Assembly (NCBI GenBank): GCA_030078075.1
Contig: CP119643.1
Span: forward strand, 62,001 to 126,000
Source of the DNA: Crithidia sp. LVH-60A
Lineage: Eukaryota; Euglenozoa; Kinetoplastea; Trypanosomatida; Trypanosomatidae
Length of the DNA: 64,000 bases
Reading direction: 5' to 3'
Shown: piece after piece, positions 1 through 15,000 of the stretch
Position numbering within the stretch: position 1 is the stretch's first letter
Layout: each line of letters opens with the position of its first letter
The notes under the pieces: generated by a model
What the model saw: only the letters and a program-made list of their open reading frames with translations
Told to the model about the DNA's origin: nothing
Database searches by the model: none
Translations under genes and position numbers: made by a program

Positions 1-3000
1 TTTCGACTTTCTGGAAGCACTCTCGACTTTCTGGAAGCACTCGACTTTCTGGAAGCACTTTCGACTTTCTGGAAGCACTTTCGACTTTCTGGAAGCACTC
101 TCGACTTTCTGGAAGCACTTTCGACTTTCTGGAAGCACTTTCGACTTTCTGGAAGCACTCTCGACTTTCTGGAAGCACTCGACTTTCTGGAAGCACTTCG
201 ACTTTCTGGAAGCACTCCGACTTTCTGGAAGCACTCTCGACTTTCTGGAAGCACTCTCGACTTTCTGGAAGCACTCTCGACTTTCTGGAAGCACTCGACT
301 TTCTGGAAGCACTTTCGACTTTCTGGAAGCACTCCCGACTTTCTGGAAGCACTTTCGACTTTCTGGAAGCACTTTCGACTTTCTGGAAGCACTCGACTTT
401 CTGGAAGCACTTTCGACTTTCTGGAAGCACCTCCGACTTTCTGGAAGCACTCTTGACTTTCTGGAAGCACTCCCGACTTTCTGGAAGCACTTTCGACTTT
501 CTGGAAGCACTTTCGACTTTCTGGAAGCACTCTCGACTTTCTGGAAGCACTTTCGACTTTCTGGAAGCACTCCCGACTTTCTGGAAGCACTTTCGACTTT
601 CTGGAAGCACTCTCGACTTTCTGGAAGCACTTTCGACTTTCTGGAAGCACTCTCGACTTTCTGGAAGCACTTTCGACTTTCTGGAAGCACTCCCGACTTT
701 CTGGAAGCACTCGACTTTCTGGAAGCACTTTCGACTTTCTGGAAGCACTCTCGACTTTCTGGAAGCACTTTCGACTTTCTGGAAGCACTCTCGACTTTCT
801 GGAAGCACTCCCGACTTTCTGGAAGCACTCCCGACTTTCTGGAAGCACTCCCGACTTTCTGGAAGCACTTTCGACTTTCTGGAAGCACTTTCGACTTTCT
901 GGAAGCACTCTGACTTTCTGGAAGCACTTTCGACTTTCTGGAAGCACTCCCGACTTTCTGGAAGCACTCTCGACTTTCTGGAAGCACTTCGACTTTCTGG
1001 AAGCACTTTCGACTTTCTGGAAGCACTTTCGACTTTCTGGAAGCACTCCCGACTTTCTGGAAGCACTTTCGACTTTCTGGAAGCACTCCTGACTTTCTGG
1101 AAGCACTTTCGACTTTCTGGAAGCACTCTCGACTTTCTGGAAGCACTCGACTTTCTGGAAGCACTTTCGACTTTCTGGAAGCACTCCCGACTCTCTGGAA
1201 GCACTCCCGACTTTCTGGAAGCACTCCTGACTTTCTGGAAGCACTTTCGAGTTTCTGGAAGCACTTTCGAGTTTCTGGAAGCACTCTTGACTTTCTGGAA
1301 GCACTCCCGACTTTCTGGAAGCACTCTCGACTTTCTGGAAGCACTTTCGACTTTCTGGAAGCACTCTCTGACTTTCTGGAAGCACTTCGACTTTCTGGAA
1401 GCACTTTCGACTTTCTGGAAGCACTTTCGACTTTCTGGAAGCACTTTCGACTTTCTGGAAGCACTTTCGACTTTCTGGAAGCACTCTCGACTTTCTGGAA
1501 GCACTTTCGACTTTCTGGAAGCACTCCCGACTTTCTGGAAGCACTTCTCGACTTTCTGGAAGCACTTTCGACTTTCTGGAAGCACTCCCGACTTTCTGGA
1601 AGCACTTTCGACTTTCTGGAAGCACTCGACTTTCTGGAAGCACCTCGACTTTCTGGAAGCACTCTTGACTTTCTGGAAGCACTTTCGACTTTCTGGAAGC
1701 ACTTTCGACTTTCTGGAAGCACTTTCGACTTTCTGGAAGCACTCCGACTTTCTGGAAGCACTTTCGACTTTCTGGAAGCACTTTCGACTTTCTGGAAGCA
1801 CTCCCGACTTTCTGGAAGCACTTCGACTTTCTGGAAGCACTCTCGACTTTCTGGAAGCACTCGACTTTCTGGAAGCACTTCGACTTTCTGGAAGCACTCC
1901 CGACTTTCTGGAAGCACTTTCGACTTTCTGGAAGCACTTTCGACTTTCTGGAAGCACTCGACTTTCTGGAAGCACTCCCGACTTTCTGGAAGCACTCGAC
2001 TTTCTGGAAGCACTTTCGACTTTCTGGAAGCACTTTCGACTTTCTGGAAGCACTCTCGACTTTCTGGAAGCACCTCGACTTTCTGGAAGCACTCTCGACT
2101 TTCTGGAAGCACTCGACTTTCTGGAAGCACTCTCGACTTTCTGAAGCACTCCGACTTTCTGGAAGCACTCTCGACTTTCTGAAGCACTCTCGACTTTCTG
2201 GAAGCACTTTCGACTTTCTGGAAGCACTCTTGACTTTCTGGAAGCACTCCCCGACTTTCTGGAAGCACTTTCGACTTTCTGGAAGCACTCTCGACTTTCT
2301 GGAAGCACTCCGACTTTCTGGAAGCACTTTCGACTTTCTGGAAGCACTCGACTTTCTGGAAGCACTCTCGACTTTCTGGAAGCACTTTCGACTTTCTGGA
2401 AGCACTCTCGACTTTCTGGAAGCACTTTCGACTTTCTGGAAGCACTCTCGACTTTCTGGAAGCACTCCCGACTTTCTGGAAGCACTTTCGACTTTCTGGA
2501 AGCACTCCCGACTTTCTGGAAGCACTCTCGACTTTCTGGAAGCACTCTCGACTTTCTGGAAGCACTCCCGACTTTCTGGAAGCACTCTCGACTTTCTGGA
2601 AGCACTTTCGACTTTCTGGAAGCACTCTCGACTTTCTGGAAGCACTCTTGACTTTCTGGAAGCACTCCCGACTTTCTGGAAGCACTCTCGACTTTCTGGA
2701 AGCACTTTCGACTTTCTGGAAGCACTCTCGACTTTCTGGAAGCACTCGACTTTCTGGAAGCACTTTCGACTTTCTGGAAGCACTTCCGACTTTCTGGAAG
2801 CACTTTCGACTTTCTGGAAGCACTTCGACTTTCTGGAAGCACTCTCGACTTTCTGGAAGCACTCGACTTTCTGGAAGCACTTTCGACTTTCTGGAAGCAC
2901 TCCCGACTTTCTGGAAGCACTTTCGACTTTCTGGAAGCACTCCGACTTTCTGAAGCACTTTCGACTTTCTGAAGCACTTTCGACTTTCTGGAAGCACTCC

Positions 3001-6000
3001 CGACTTTCTGGAAGCACTCTCGACTTTCTGGAAGCACTCTCGACTTTCTGGAAGCACTTCGACTTTCTGGAAGCACTCTCGACTTTCTGGAAGCACTCCC
3101 GACTTTCTGGAAGCACTCCCCGACTTTCTGGAAGCACCTTTCGACTTTCTGGAAGCACTCCTGACTTTCTGGAAGCACTTTCGACTTTCTGGAAGCACTC
3201 CCGACTTTCTGGAAGCACTCCCGACTTTCTGGAAGCACTTTCGACTTTCTGGAAGCACTCCCGACTTTCTGGAAGCACTTTCGACTTTCTGGAAGCACCT
3301 CGACTTTCTGGAAGCACTCCCGACTTTCTGGAAGCACTTTCGACTTTCTGGAAGCACTCCCGACTTTCTGGAAGCACTCCCGACTTTCTGGAAGCACTCC
3401 CGACTTTCTGGAAGCACTTTCGACTTTCTGGAAGCACTCCCGACTTTCTGGAAGCACTTTCGACTTTCTGGAAGCACTCCCGACTTTCTGGAAGCACTCC
3501 CGACTTTCTGGAAGCACTTTCGACTTTCTGGAAGCACTCCCGACTTTCTGGAAGCACTTTCGACTTTCTGGAAGCACTCCCGACTTTCTGGAAGCACTTT
3601 CGACTTTCTGGAAGCACTCCCGACTTTCTGGAAGCACTCTCGACTTTCTGGAAGCACTCCCGACTTTCTGGAAGCACTTTCGACTTTCTGGAAGCACTCC
3701 CGACTTTCTGGAAGCACTTTCGACTTTCTGGAAGCACTTTCGACTTTCTGGAAGCACTCCCGACTTTCTGGAAGCACTCTCGACTTTCTGGAAGCACTCC
3801 CGACTTTCTGGAAGCACTTTCGACTTTCTGGAAGCACTTTCGACTTTCTGGAAGCACTCCCGACTTTCTGGAAGCACTCCCGACTTTCTGGAAGCACTTT
3901 CGACTTTCTGGAAGCACTCCCGACTTTCTGGAAGCACTCTCGACTTTCTGGAAGCACTTTCGACTTTCTGGAAGCACTTTCGACTTTCTGGAAGCACTCC
4001 CGACTTTCTGGAAGCACTCTGACTTTCTGGAAGCACTCCGACTTTCTGGAAGCACTCCCGACTTTCTGGAAGCACTTTCGACTTTCTGGAAGCACTCTCG
4101 ACTTTCTGGAAGCACCTCGACTTTCTGGAAGCACTTTCGACTTTCTGGAAGCACTTTCGACTTTCTGGAAGCACTCCCGACTTTCTGGAAGCACTTCGAC
4201 TTTCTGGAAGCACTCTTCGACTTTCTGGAAGCACTTTCGACTTTCTGGAAGCACTTTCGACTTTCTGGAAGCACTTTCGACTTTCTGGAAGCACTTCGAC
4301 TTTCTGGAAGCACTTCGACTTTCTGGAAGCACTTTCGACTTTCTGGAAGCACTTCCCGACTTTCTGGAAGCACTTTCGACTTTCTGGAAGCACTTCCGAC
4401 TTTCTGGAAGCACTTCCGACTTTCTGGAAGCACTCCCGACTTTCTGGAAGCACTTTCGACTTTCTGGAAGCACTCGACTTTCTGGAAGCACTCTCGACTT
4501 TCTGGAAGCACTCCCGACTTTCTGGAAGCACTCCGACTTTCTGGAAGCACTCTCGACTTTCTGGAAGCACTCTCGACTTTCTGGAAGCATCTTTCGACTT
4601 TCTGGAAGCACTCGACTTTCTGGAAGCACTCCCGACTTTCTGGAAGCACTTTCGACTTTCTGGAAGCACTCCCGACTTTCTGGAAGCACTTTCCGACTTT
4701 CTGGAAGCACCTCCCGACTTTCTGGAAGCACTTTCGACTTTCTGGAAGCACTCCCGACTTTCTGGAAGCACTCGACTTTCTGGAAGCACTTTCGACTTTC
4801 TGGAAGCACTTTCGACTTTCTGGAAGCACTCCCGACTTTCTGGAAGCACTTTCGACTTTCTGGAAGCACTCCCGACTTCTGGAAGCACTCTCGACTTTCT
4901 GGAAGCACTTGACTTTCTGGAAGCACTCCGACTTTCTGGAAGCACTCGACTTTCTGGAAGCACCTTCGACTTTCTGGAAGCACTCTGACTTTCTGGAAGC
5001 ACTTCGACTTTCTGGAAGCACTTTCGACTTTCTGGAAGCACTTCGACTTTCTGGAAGCACTCCCGACTTTCTGGAAGCACTTTCGACTTTCTGGAAGCAC
5101 TTTCGACTTTCTGGAAGCACTCTCGACTTTCTGGAAGCACTCGACTTTCTGGAAGCACTCGACTTTCTGGAAGCACTTCGACTTTCTGGAAGCACCTCCT
5201 GACTTTCTGGAAGCACTTTCGACTTTCTGGAAGCACTTTCGACTTTCTGGAAGCACTCCCGACTTTCTGGAAGCACTTTCGACTTTCTGGAAGCACTCGA
5301 CTTTCTGGAAGCACTCTCGACTTTCTGGAAGCACTTTCGACTTTCTGGAAGCACTCTCGACTTTCTGGAAGCACTTTCCGACTTTCTGGAAGCACTTTCG
5401 ACTTTCTGGAAGCACTTTCGACTTTCTGGAAGCACTTTCGACTTTCTGGAAGCACTCCCGACTTTCTGGAAGCACTCCCGACTTTCTGGAAGCACTTTCG
5501 ACTTTCTGGAAGCACTTTCGACTTTCTGAAGCACTTTCGACTTTCTGGAAGCACTCCGACTTTCTGGAAGCACTCGACTTTCTGGAAGCACTTTCGACTT
5601 TCTGGAAGCACTCCCGACTTTCTGGAAGCACTCCCGACTTTCTGGAAGCACTCCGACTTTCTGGAAGCACTTTCGACTTTCTGGAAGCACTCCCGACTTT
5701 CTGGAAGCACTTTCGACTTTCTGGAAGCACTCGACTTTCTGGAAGCACTTCGACTTTCTGGAAGCACTTTCGACTTTCTGGAAGCACTCTCGACTTTCTG
5801 GAAGCACTTGACTTTCTGGAAGCACTCCCGACTTTCTGGAAGCACTTTCGACTTTCTGGAAGCACTTCGACTTTCTGGAAGCACTCTCGACTTTCTGGAA
5901 GCACTTTCGACTTTCTGGAAGCACTTTCGACTTTCTGGAAGCACTCCGACTTTCTGGAAGCACTCGACTTTCTGGAAGCACTTTCGACTTTCTGGAAGCA

Positions 6001-9000
6001 CTTTCGACTTTCTGGAAGCATCTTTCGACTTTCTGGAAGCACTCCCGACTTTCTGGAAGCACTTTCGACTTTCTGGAAGCACTCCCGACTTTCTGGAAGC
6101 ACTTCGACTTTCTGGAAGCACTTTCGACTTTCTGGAAGCACTTTCGACTTTCTGGAAGCACTCCCGACTTTCTGGAAGCACTTTCGACTTTCTGGAAGCA
6201 CTCTCGACTTTCTGGAAGCACTCCCGACTTTCTGGAAGCACTTTCGACTTTCTGGAAGCACTCTCGACTTTCTGGAAGCACTCTCGACTTTCTGGAAGCA
6301 CTTTCGACTTTCTGGAAGCACTTTCGACTTTCTGGAAGCACTTTCGACTTTCTGGAAGCACTCCCGACTTTCTGGAAGCACTTCGACTTTCTGGAAGCAC
6401 TCCCGACTTTCTGGAAGCACTTTCGACTTTCTGGAAGCACTCGACTTTCTGGAAGCACTCCCGACTTTCTGGAAGCACCTTTCGACTTTCTGGAAGCACT
6501 CCCGACTTTCTGGAAGCACTTTCGACTTTCTGGAAGCACTTTCGACTTTCTGGAAGCACTTTCGACTTTCTGGAAGCACTCCGACTTTCTGGAAGCACTT
6601 TCGACTTTCTGGAAGCACTCGACTTTCTGGAAGCACTCCCGACTTTCTGGAAGCACTTTCGACTTTCTGGAAGCACTCCGACTTTCTGGAAGCACTCCGA
6701 CTTTCTGGAAGCACTCCCGACTTTCTGGAAGCACTTTCGACTTTCTGGAAGCACTCCCGACTTTCTGGAAGCACTTTCGACTTTCTGGAAGCACTCTCGA
6801 CTTTCTGGAAGCACTCCCGACTTTCTGGAAGCACTCCGACTTTCTGGAAGCACTTTCGACTTTCTGGAAGCACTCCCGACTTTCTGGAAGCACTTTCGAC
6901 TTTCTGGAAGCACTTTCGACTTTCTGGAAGCACTCCCGACTTTCTGGAAGCACTTTCGACTTTCTGGAAGCACTCCGACTTTCTGGAAGCACTTTCGACT
7001 TTCTGGAAGCACTCCCGACTTTCTGGAAGCACTTTCGACTTTCTGGAAGCACCTCTCGACTTTCTGGAAGCACTTCGACTTTCTGGAAGCACTCCCGACT
7101 TTCTGGAAGCACTTTCGACTTTCTGGAAGCACCTCGACTTTCTGGAAGCACTCTTCGACTTTCTGGAAGCACTCCCGACTTTCTGGAAGCACTTTCGACT
7201 TTCTGGAAGCACTCGACTTTCTGGAAGCACTTTCGACTTTCTGGAAGCACTTTCGACTTTCTGGAAGCACTCCCGACTTTCTGGAAGCACTTTCGACTTT
7301 CTGGAAGCACTCCGACTTTCTGGAAGCACTTTCGACTTTCTGGAAGCACTCTCGACTTTCTGGAAGCACTCTCGACTTTCTGGAAGCACTTTCGACTTTC
7401 TGGAAGCACTCTCGACTTTCTGGAAGCACTCCCGACTTTCTGGAAGCACTTTCGACTTTCTGGAAGCACTTTCGACTTTCTGGAAGCACTCTCGACTTTC
7501 TGGAAGCACTCCCGACTTTCTGGAAGCACCTTCGACTTTCTGGAAGCACTCCGACTTTCTGGAAGCACTTTCGACTTTCTGGAAGCACTTTCGACTTTCT
7601 GGAAGCACTCCCGACTTTCTGGAAGCACTTCGACTTTCTGGAAGCACTCCGACTTTCTGGAAGCACTTTCGACTTTCTGGAAGCACTTTCGACTTTCTGG
7701 AAGCACTTTCGACTTTCTGGAAGCACTCTCGACTTTCTGGAAGCACTCCGACTTTCTGGAAGCACTTTCGACTTTCTGGAAGCACTCTCGACTTTCTGGA
7801 AGCACTTTCGACTTTCTGGAAGCACTCCCGACTTTCTGGAAGCACCTCTCAGACTTTCTGGAAGCACTTTCGACTTTCTGGAAGCACTTCGACTTTCTGG
7901 AAGCACTTTCGACTTTCTGGAAGCACTTTCGACTTTCTGGAAGCACTCCCGACTTTCTGGAAGCACTTTCGACTTTCTGGAAGCACTCCCGACTTTCTGG
8001 AAGCACCTTCGACTTTCTGGAAGCACCCTCGACTTTCTGGAAGCACTTTCGACTTTCTGGAAGCACTTCGACTTTCTGGAAGCACTCCCCGACTTTCTGG
8101 AAGCACTTTCGACTTTCTGGAAGCACTCCCGACTTTCTGGAAGCACTTTCGACTTTCTGGAAGCACTTTCGACTTTCTGGAAGCACTCGACTTTCTGGAA
8201 GCACTTTCGACTTTCTGGAAGCACTCCCGACTTTCTGGAAGCACTTTCGACTTTCTGGAAGCACTCTCGACTTTCTGGAAGCACCTTCGACTTTCTGGAA
8301 GCACTCCCGACTTTCTGGAAGCACTCTCGACTTTCTGGAAGCACCTTCGACTTTCTGGAAGCACCTTCGACTTTCTGGAAGCACCTTCGACTTTCTGGAA
8401 GCACTCCCGACTTTCTGGAAGCACTTTCGACTTTCTGGAAGCACTTTCGACTTTCTGGAAGCACTCTCGACTTTCTGGAAGCACTTTCGACTTTCTGGAA
8501 GCACTCTCGACTTTCTGGAAGCACTTTCGACTTTCTGGAAGCACTCCGACTTTCTGGAAGCACTTTCGACTTTCTGGAAGCACTCCGACTTTCTGGAAGC
8601 ACTCCGACTTTCTGGAAGCACTTTCGACTTTCTGGAAGCACTCCCGACTTTCTGGAAGCACTTTCGACTTTCTGGAAGCACTTTCGACTTTCTGGAAGCA
8701 CTTTCGACTTTCTGGAAGCACTCCCGACTTTCTGGAAGCACTTTCGACTTTCTGGAAGCACTCTCGACTTTCTGGAAGCACTTTCGACTTTCTGGAAGCA
8801 CTTTCGACTTTCTGGAAGCACTTTCGACTTTCTGGAAGCACTCCCGACTTTCTGGAAGCACTTTCGACTTTCTGGAAGCACTCCCGACTTTCTGGAAGCA
8901 CTCTCGACTTTCTGGAAGCACCTTCGACTTTCTGGAAGCACTTTCGACTTTCTGGAAGCACTCCCGACTTTCTGGAAGCACTTTCGACTTTCTGGAAGCA

Positions 9001-12000
9001 CTTTCGACTTTCTGGAAGCACTTTCGACTTTCTGGAAGCACTTTCGACTTTCTGGAAGCACCTTCGACTTTCTGGAAGCACTCTCGACTTTCTGGAAGCA
9101 CTTTCGACTTTCTGGAAGCACTCCCGACTTTCTGGAAGCACTCTTTCGACTTTCTGGAAGCACTCTCGACTTTCTGGAAGCACTCTCGACTTTCTGGAAG
9201 CACTTTCGACTTTCTGGAAGCACTCTCGACTTTCTGGAAGCACTTTCGACTTTCTGGAAGCACTCTCGACTTTCTGGAAGCACTTTCGACTTTCTGGAAG
9301 CACTTTCGACTTTCTGGAAGCACTCCCGACTTTCTGGAAGCACTTTCGACTTTCTGGAAGCACCTTCGACTTTCTGGAAGCACTTTCGACTTTCTGGAAG
9401 CACCTTCGACTTTCTGGAAGCACTCCCGACTTTCTGGAAGCACTTTCGACTTTCTGGAAGCACTCCCGACTTTCTGGAAGCACTTTCGACTTTCTGGAAG
9501 CACTTTCGACTTTCTGGAAGCACTCTCGACTTTCTGGAAGCACTTTCGACTTTCTGGAAGCACTCCGACTTTCTGGAAGCACTCCCGACTTTCTGGAAGC
9601 ACTTTCGACTTTCTGGAAGCACTCCCGACTTTCTGGAAGCACTTTCGACTTTCTGGAAGCACTTTCGACTTTCTGGAAGCACTCCCGACTTTCTGGAAGC
9701 ACTTTCGACTTTCTGGAAGCACTCGACTTTCTGGAAGCACTCCCGACTTTCTGGAAGCACTTTCGACTTTCTGGAAGCACTTTCGACTTTCTGGAAGCAC
9801 CTTCCCGACTTTCTGGAAGCACTTCCCGACTTTCTGGAAGCACCTTCGACTTTCTGGAAGCACTCCCGACTTTCTGGAAGCACTCCCGACTTTCTGGAAG
9901 CACTCCCGACTTTCTGGAAGCACTCCCGACTTTCTGGAAGCACTCTCGACTTTCTGGAAGCACTCCCGACTTTCTGGAAGCACTTTCGACTTTCTGGAAG
10001 CACTCCCGACTTTCTGGAAGCACCTTCGACTTTCTGGAAGCACTTTCGACTTTCTGGAAGCACTCCCGACTTTCTGGAAGCACTCCCGACTTTCTGGAAG
10101 CACTTTCGACTTTCTGGAAGCACTCCCGACTTTCTGGAAGCACTCTCGACTTTCTGGAAGCACCTTCGACTTTCTGGAAGCACTCTCGACTTTCTGGAAG
10201 CACCTTCGACTTTCTGGAAGCACTCCCGACTTTCTGGAAGCACTCCAGACTTTCTGGAAGCACTTTCGACTTTCTCGAAGCACTCTCGACTTTCTGGAAG
10301 CACTCCAGACTTTCTAGAAGCACTTTCGAGTTTCTGGAAGCACTTTCGACTTTCTGGAAGCACTTTCGACTTTCTGGAAGCACTTTCGACTTTCTCGAAG
10401 CACTCTCGACTTTCTGGAAGCACTCCCGACTTTCTGGAAGCACCTCCGACTTTCTGGAAGCACTTTCGACTTTCTGGAAGCACTCCGACTTTCTGGAAGC
10501 ACTCCCGACTTTCTGGAAGCACTTTCGACTTTCTGGAAGCACTCCCGACTTTCTGGAAGCACCTTCGACTTTCTGGAAGCACCTTCGACTTTCTGGAAGC
10601 ACTCCCGACTTTCTGGAAGCACTCCCGACTTTCTGGAAGCACTTTCGACTTTCTGGAAGCACTCCCGACTTTCTGGAAGCACTTTCGACTTTCTGGAAGC
10701 ACTCCCGACTTTCTGGAAGCACTTTCGACTTTCTGGAAGCACTCTCGACTTTCTGGAAGCACTCCCGACTTTCTGGAAGCACCTTCGACTTTCTGGAAGC
10801 ACTCTCGACTTTCTGGAAGCACTCTCGACTTTCTGGAAGCACTCTCGACTTTCTGGAAGCACTTTCGACTTTCTGGAAGCACTCCCGACTTTCTGGAAGC
10901 ACTTTCGACTTTCTGGAAGCACTTTCGACTTTCTGGAAGCACCTTCGACTTTCTGGAAGCACTCCCGACTTTCTGGAAGCACTTTCGACTTTCTGGAAGC
11001 ACTCCCGACTTTCTGGAAGCACTCTCGACTTTCTGGAAGCACTTTCGACTTTCTGGAAGCACTCCCGACTTTCTGGAAGCACTTTCCCGACTTTCTGGAA
11101 GCACTTTCGACTTTCTGGAAGCACTCCCGACTTTCTGGAAGCACTTTCGACTTTCTGGAAGCACTCCGACTTTCTGGAAGCACTTTCGACTTTCTGGAAG
11201 CACTCCCGACTTTCTGGAAGCACTTTCGACTTTCTGGAAGCACTTTCGACTTTCTGGAAGCACTCCCGACTTTCTGGAAGCACTTTCGACTTTCTGGAAG
11301 CACTTTCGACTTTCTGGAAGCACTCCCGACTTTCTGGAAGCACTTTCGACTTTCTGGAAGCACTTTCGACTTTCTGGAAGCACCTTCGACTTTCTGGAAG
11401 CACTCCCGACTTTCTGGAAGCACTTTCGACTTTCTGGAAGCACTTTCGACTTTCTGGAAGCACCTTCGACTTTCTGGAAGCACTCCCGACTTTCTGGAAG
11501 CACTTTCGACTTTCTGGAAGCACTTTCGACTTTCTGGAAGCACTTTCGACTTTCTGGAAGCACTCCCGACTTTCTGGAAGCACCTTCGACTTTCTGGAAG
11601 CACTCCCGACTTTCTGGAAGCACTTTCGACTTTCTGGAAGCACTCTCGACTTTCTGGAAGCACTCCCGACTTTCTGGAAGCACTTTCGACTTTCTGGAAG
11701 CACTCTCGACTTTCTGGAAGCACTTTCGACTTTCTGGAAGCACTCCCGACTTTCTGGAAGCACTTTCGACTTTCTGGAAGCACTCCCGACTTTCTGGAAG
11801 CACCTTCGACTTTCTGGAAGCACTTCCCGACTTTCTGGAAGCACTTTCGACTTTCTGGAAGCACTCCCGACTTTCTGGAAGCACTTTCGACTTTCTGGAA
11901 GCACTTTCGAGTTTCTGGAAGCACTCCCGACTTTCTGGAAGCACTTTCGACTTTCTGGAAGCACTTTCGACTTTCTGGAAGCACTCTCGACTTTCTGGAA

Positions 12001-15000
12001 GCACTCCCGACTTTCTGGAAGCACTTTCGACTTTCTGGAAGCACTTTCGACTTTCTGGAAGCACTTTCGACTTTCTGGAAGCACTTTCGACTTTCTGGAA
12101 GCACTCTCGACTTTCTGGAAGCACTCCCGACTTTCTGGAAGCACTCTCGACTTTCTGGAAGCACTTTCGACTTTCTGGAAGCACTCCCGACTTTCTGGAA
12201 GCACTCCCGACTTTCTGGAAGCACTTTCGACTTTCTGGAAGCACTCCCGACTTTCTGGAAGCACTCTCGACTTTCTGGAAGCACTTTCGACTTTCTGGAA
12301 GCACTCCCGACTTTCTGGAAGCACTCCCGACTTTCTGGAAGCACTTTCGACTTTCTGGAAGCACTCCGACTTAAGCACTTCGACTTTCTGGAAGCACCTC
12401 TCGACTTTCTGGAAGCACTTTCGACTTTCTGGAAGCACTCCCGACTTTCTGGAAGCACCTCTCGACTTTCTGGAAGCACTCCCGACTTTCTGGAAGCACT
12501 TTCGACTTTCTGGAAGCACTTCCCGACTTTCTGGAAGCACTCCCGACTTTCTGGAAGCACTTTCGACTTTCTGGAAGCACTCCCGACTTTCTGGAAGCAC
12601 TTTCGACTTTCTGGAAGCACTCTTTCGACTTTCTGGAAGCACTCCCGACTTTCTGGAAGCACTTTCGACTTTCTGGAAGCACTCTCGACTTTCTGGAAGC
12701 ACTTTCGACTTTCTGGAAGCACTGCCGACTTTCTGGAAGCACTTTCGACTTTCTGGAAGCACCTTTCCGACTTTCTGGAAGCACTCCCGACTTTCTGGAA
12801 GCACTTTCGACTTTCTGGAAGCACTTTCGACTTTCTGGAAGCACTCCCGACTTTCTGGAAGCACTTTCGACTTTCTGGAAGCACTTTCGACTTTCTGGAA
12901 GCACCTTCGACTTTCTGGAAGCACTCCCGACTTTCTGGAAGCACTTTCGACTTTCTGGAAGCACTTTCGACTTTCTGGAAGCACTTTCGACTTTCTGGAA
13001 GCACTCCCGACTTTCTGGAAGCACTTTCGACTTTCTGGAAGCACTTTCGACTTTCTGGAAGCACTTTCGACTTTCTGGAAGCACTCCCGACTTTCTGGAA
13101 GCACTTTCGACTTTCTGGAAGCACTCTCGACTTTCTGGAAGCACTTTCGACTTTCTGGAAGCACTCCTTCGACTTTCTGGAAGCACTCCCGACTTTCTGG
13201 AAGCACTTTCGACTTTCTGGAAGCACTCCCGACTTTCTGGAAGCACTTTCGACTTTCTGGAAGCACTCCCGACTTTCTGGAAGCACTCCCGACTTTCTGG
13301 AAGCACTCCCGACTTTCTGGAAGCACTTTCGACTTTCTGGAAGCACTTTCGACTTTCTGGAAGCACTCTCGACTTTCTGGAAGCACCTTCGACTTTCTGG
13401 AAGCACTCCCGACTTTCTGGAAGCACTTTCGACTTTCTGGAAGCACTCCCGACTTTCTGGAAGCACTTTCGACTTTCTGGAAGCACTCCCGACTTTCTGG
13501 AAGCACTCCCGACTTTCTGGAAGCACTCCCGACTTTCTGGAAGCACTCCCGACTTTCTGGAAGCACTCCCGACTTTCTGGAAGCACTTTCGACTTTCTGG
13601 AAGCACTCCCGACTTTCTGGAAGCACTTTCGACTTTCTGGAAGCACTCCCGACTTTCTGGAAGCACTTTCGACTTTCTGGAAGCACTTTCGACTTTCTGG
13701 AAGCACTCCCGACTTTCTGGAAGCACTTTCGACTTTCTGGAAGCACTCCCGACTTTCTGGAAGCACTCCCGACTTTCTGGAAGCACTTTCGACTTTCTGG
13801 AAGCACTTTCGACTTTCTGGAAGCACTCCCGACTTTCTGGAAGCACTTTCGACTTTCTGGAAGCACTCCCGACTTTCTGGAAGCACTCCCGACTTTCTGG
13901 AAGCACTCCCGACTTTCTGGAAGCACTCCCGACTTTCTGGAAGCACTCCCGACTTTCTGGAAGCACTTTCGACTTTCTGGAAGCACTCCCGACTTTCTGG
14001 AAGCACTTTCGACTTTCTGGAAGCACTCCCGACTTTCTGGAAGCACTCTCGACTTTCTGGAAGCACCTTCGACTTTCTGGAAGCACTTTCGACTTTCTGG
14101 AAGCACTCCCGACTTTCTGGAAGCACTTTCGACTTTCTGGAAGCACTCTCGACTTTCTGGAAGCACTTTCGACTTTCTGGAAGCACTCCCGACTTTCTGG
14201 AAGCACTCCCGACTTTCTGGAAGCACTTTCGACTTTCTGGAAGCACTCCCGACTTTCTGGAAGCACCTTCGACTTTCTGGAAGCACTCCCGACTTTCTGG
14301 AAGCACTTTCGACTTTCTGGAAGCACTCCCGACTTTCTGGAAGCACTTTCGACTTTCTGGAAGCACTCCCGACTTTCTGGAAGCACTTTCGACTTTCTGG
14401 AAGCACCTTCGACTTTCTGGAAGCACTCCCGACTTTCTGGAAGCACCTTCGACTTTCTGGAAGCACTCCCGACTTTCTGGAAGCACTTTCGACTTTCTGG
14501 AAGCACTCTCGACTTTCTGGAAGCACTCCCGACTTTCTGGAAGCACTCTCGACTTTCTGGAAGCACTCCCGACTTTCTGGAAGCACTTTCGACTTTCTGG
14601 AAGCACTCTCGACTTTCTGGAAGCACTCCCGACTTTCTGGAAGCACTTTCGACTTTCTGGAAGCACTCCCGACTTTCTGGAAGCACCTCTCGACTTTCTG
14701 GAAGCACTTTCGACTTTCTGGAAGCACTCCCGACTTTCTGGAAGCACTCTCGACTTTCTGGAAGCACTTTCGACTTTCTGGAAGCACCTTCGACTTTCTG
14801 GAAGCACTCCCGACTTTCTGGAAGCACTTTCGACTTTCTGGAAGCACCTCTCGACTTTCTGGAAGCACTTTCGACTTTCTGGAAGCACTCCCGACTTTCT
14901 GGAAGCACTTTCGACTTTCTGGAAGCACCTCTCGACTTTCTGGAAGCACGTTCGACTTTCTGGAAGCACTCTCGACTTTCTGGAAGCACCTTCGACTTTC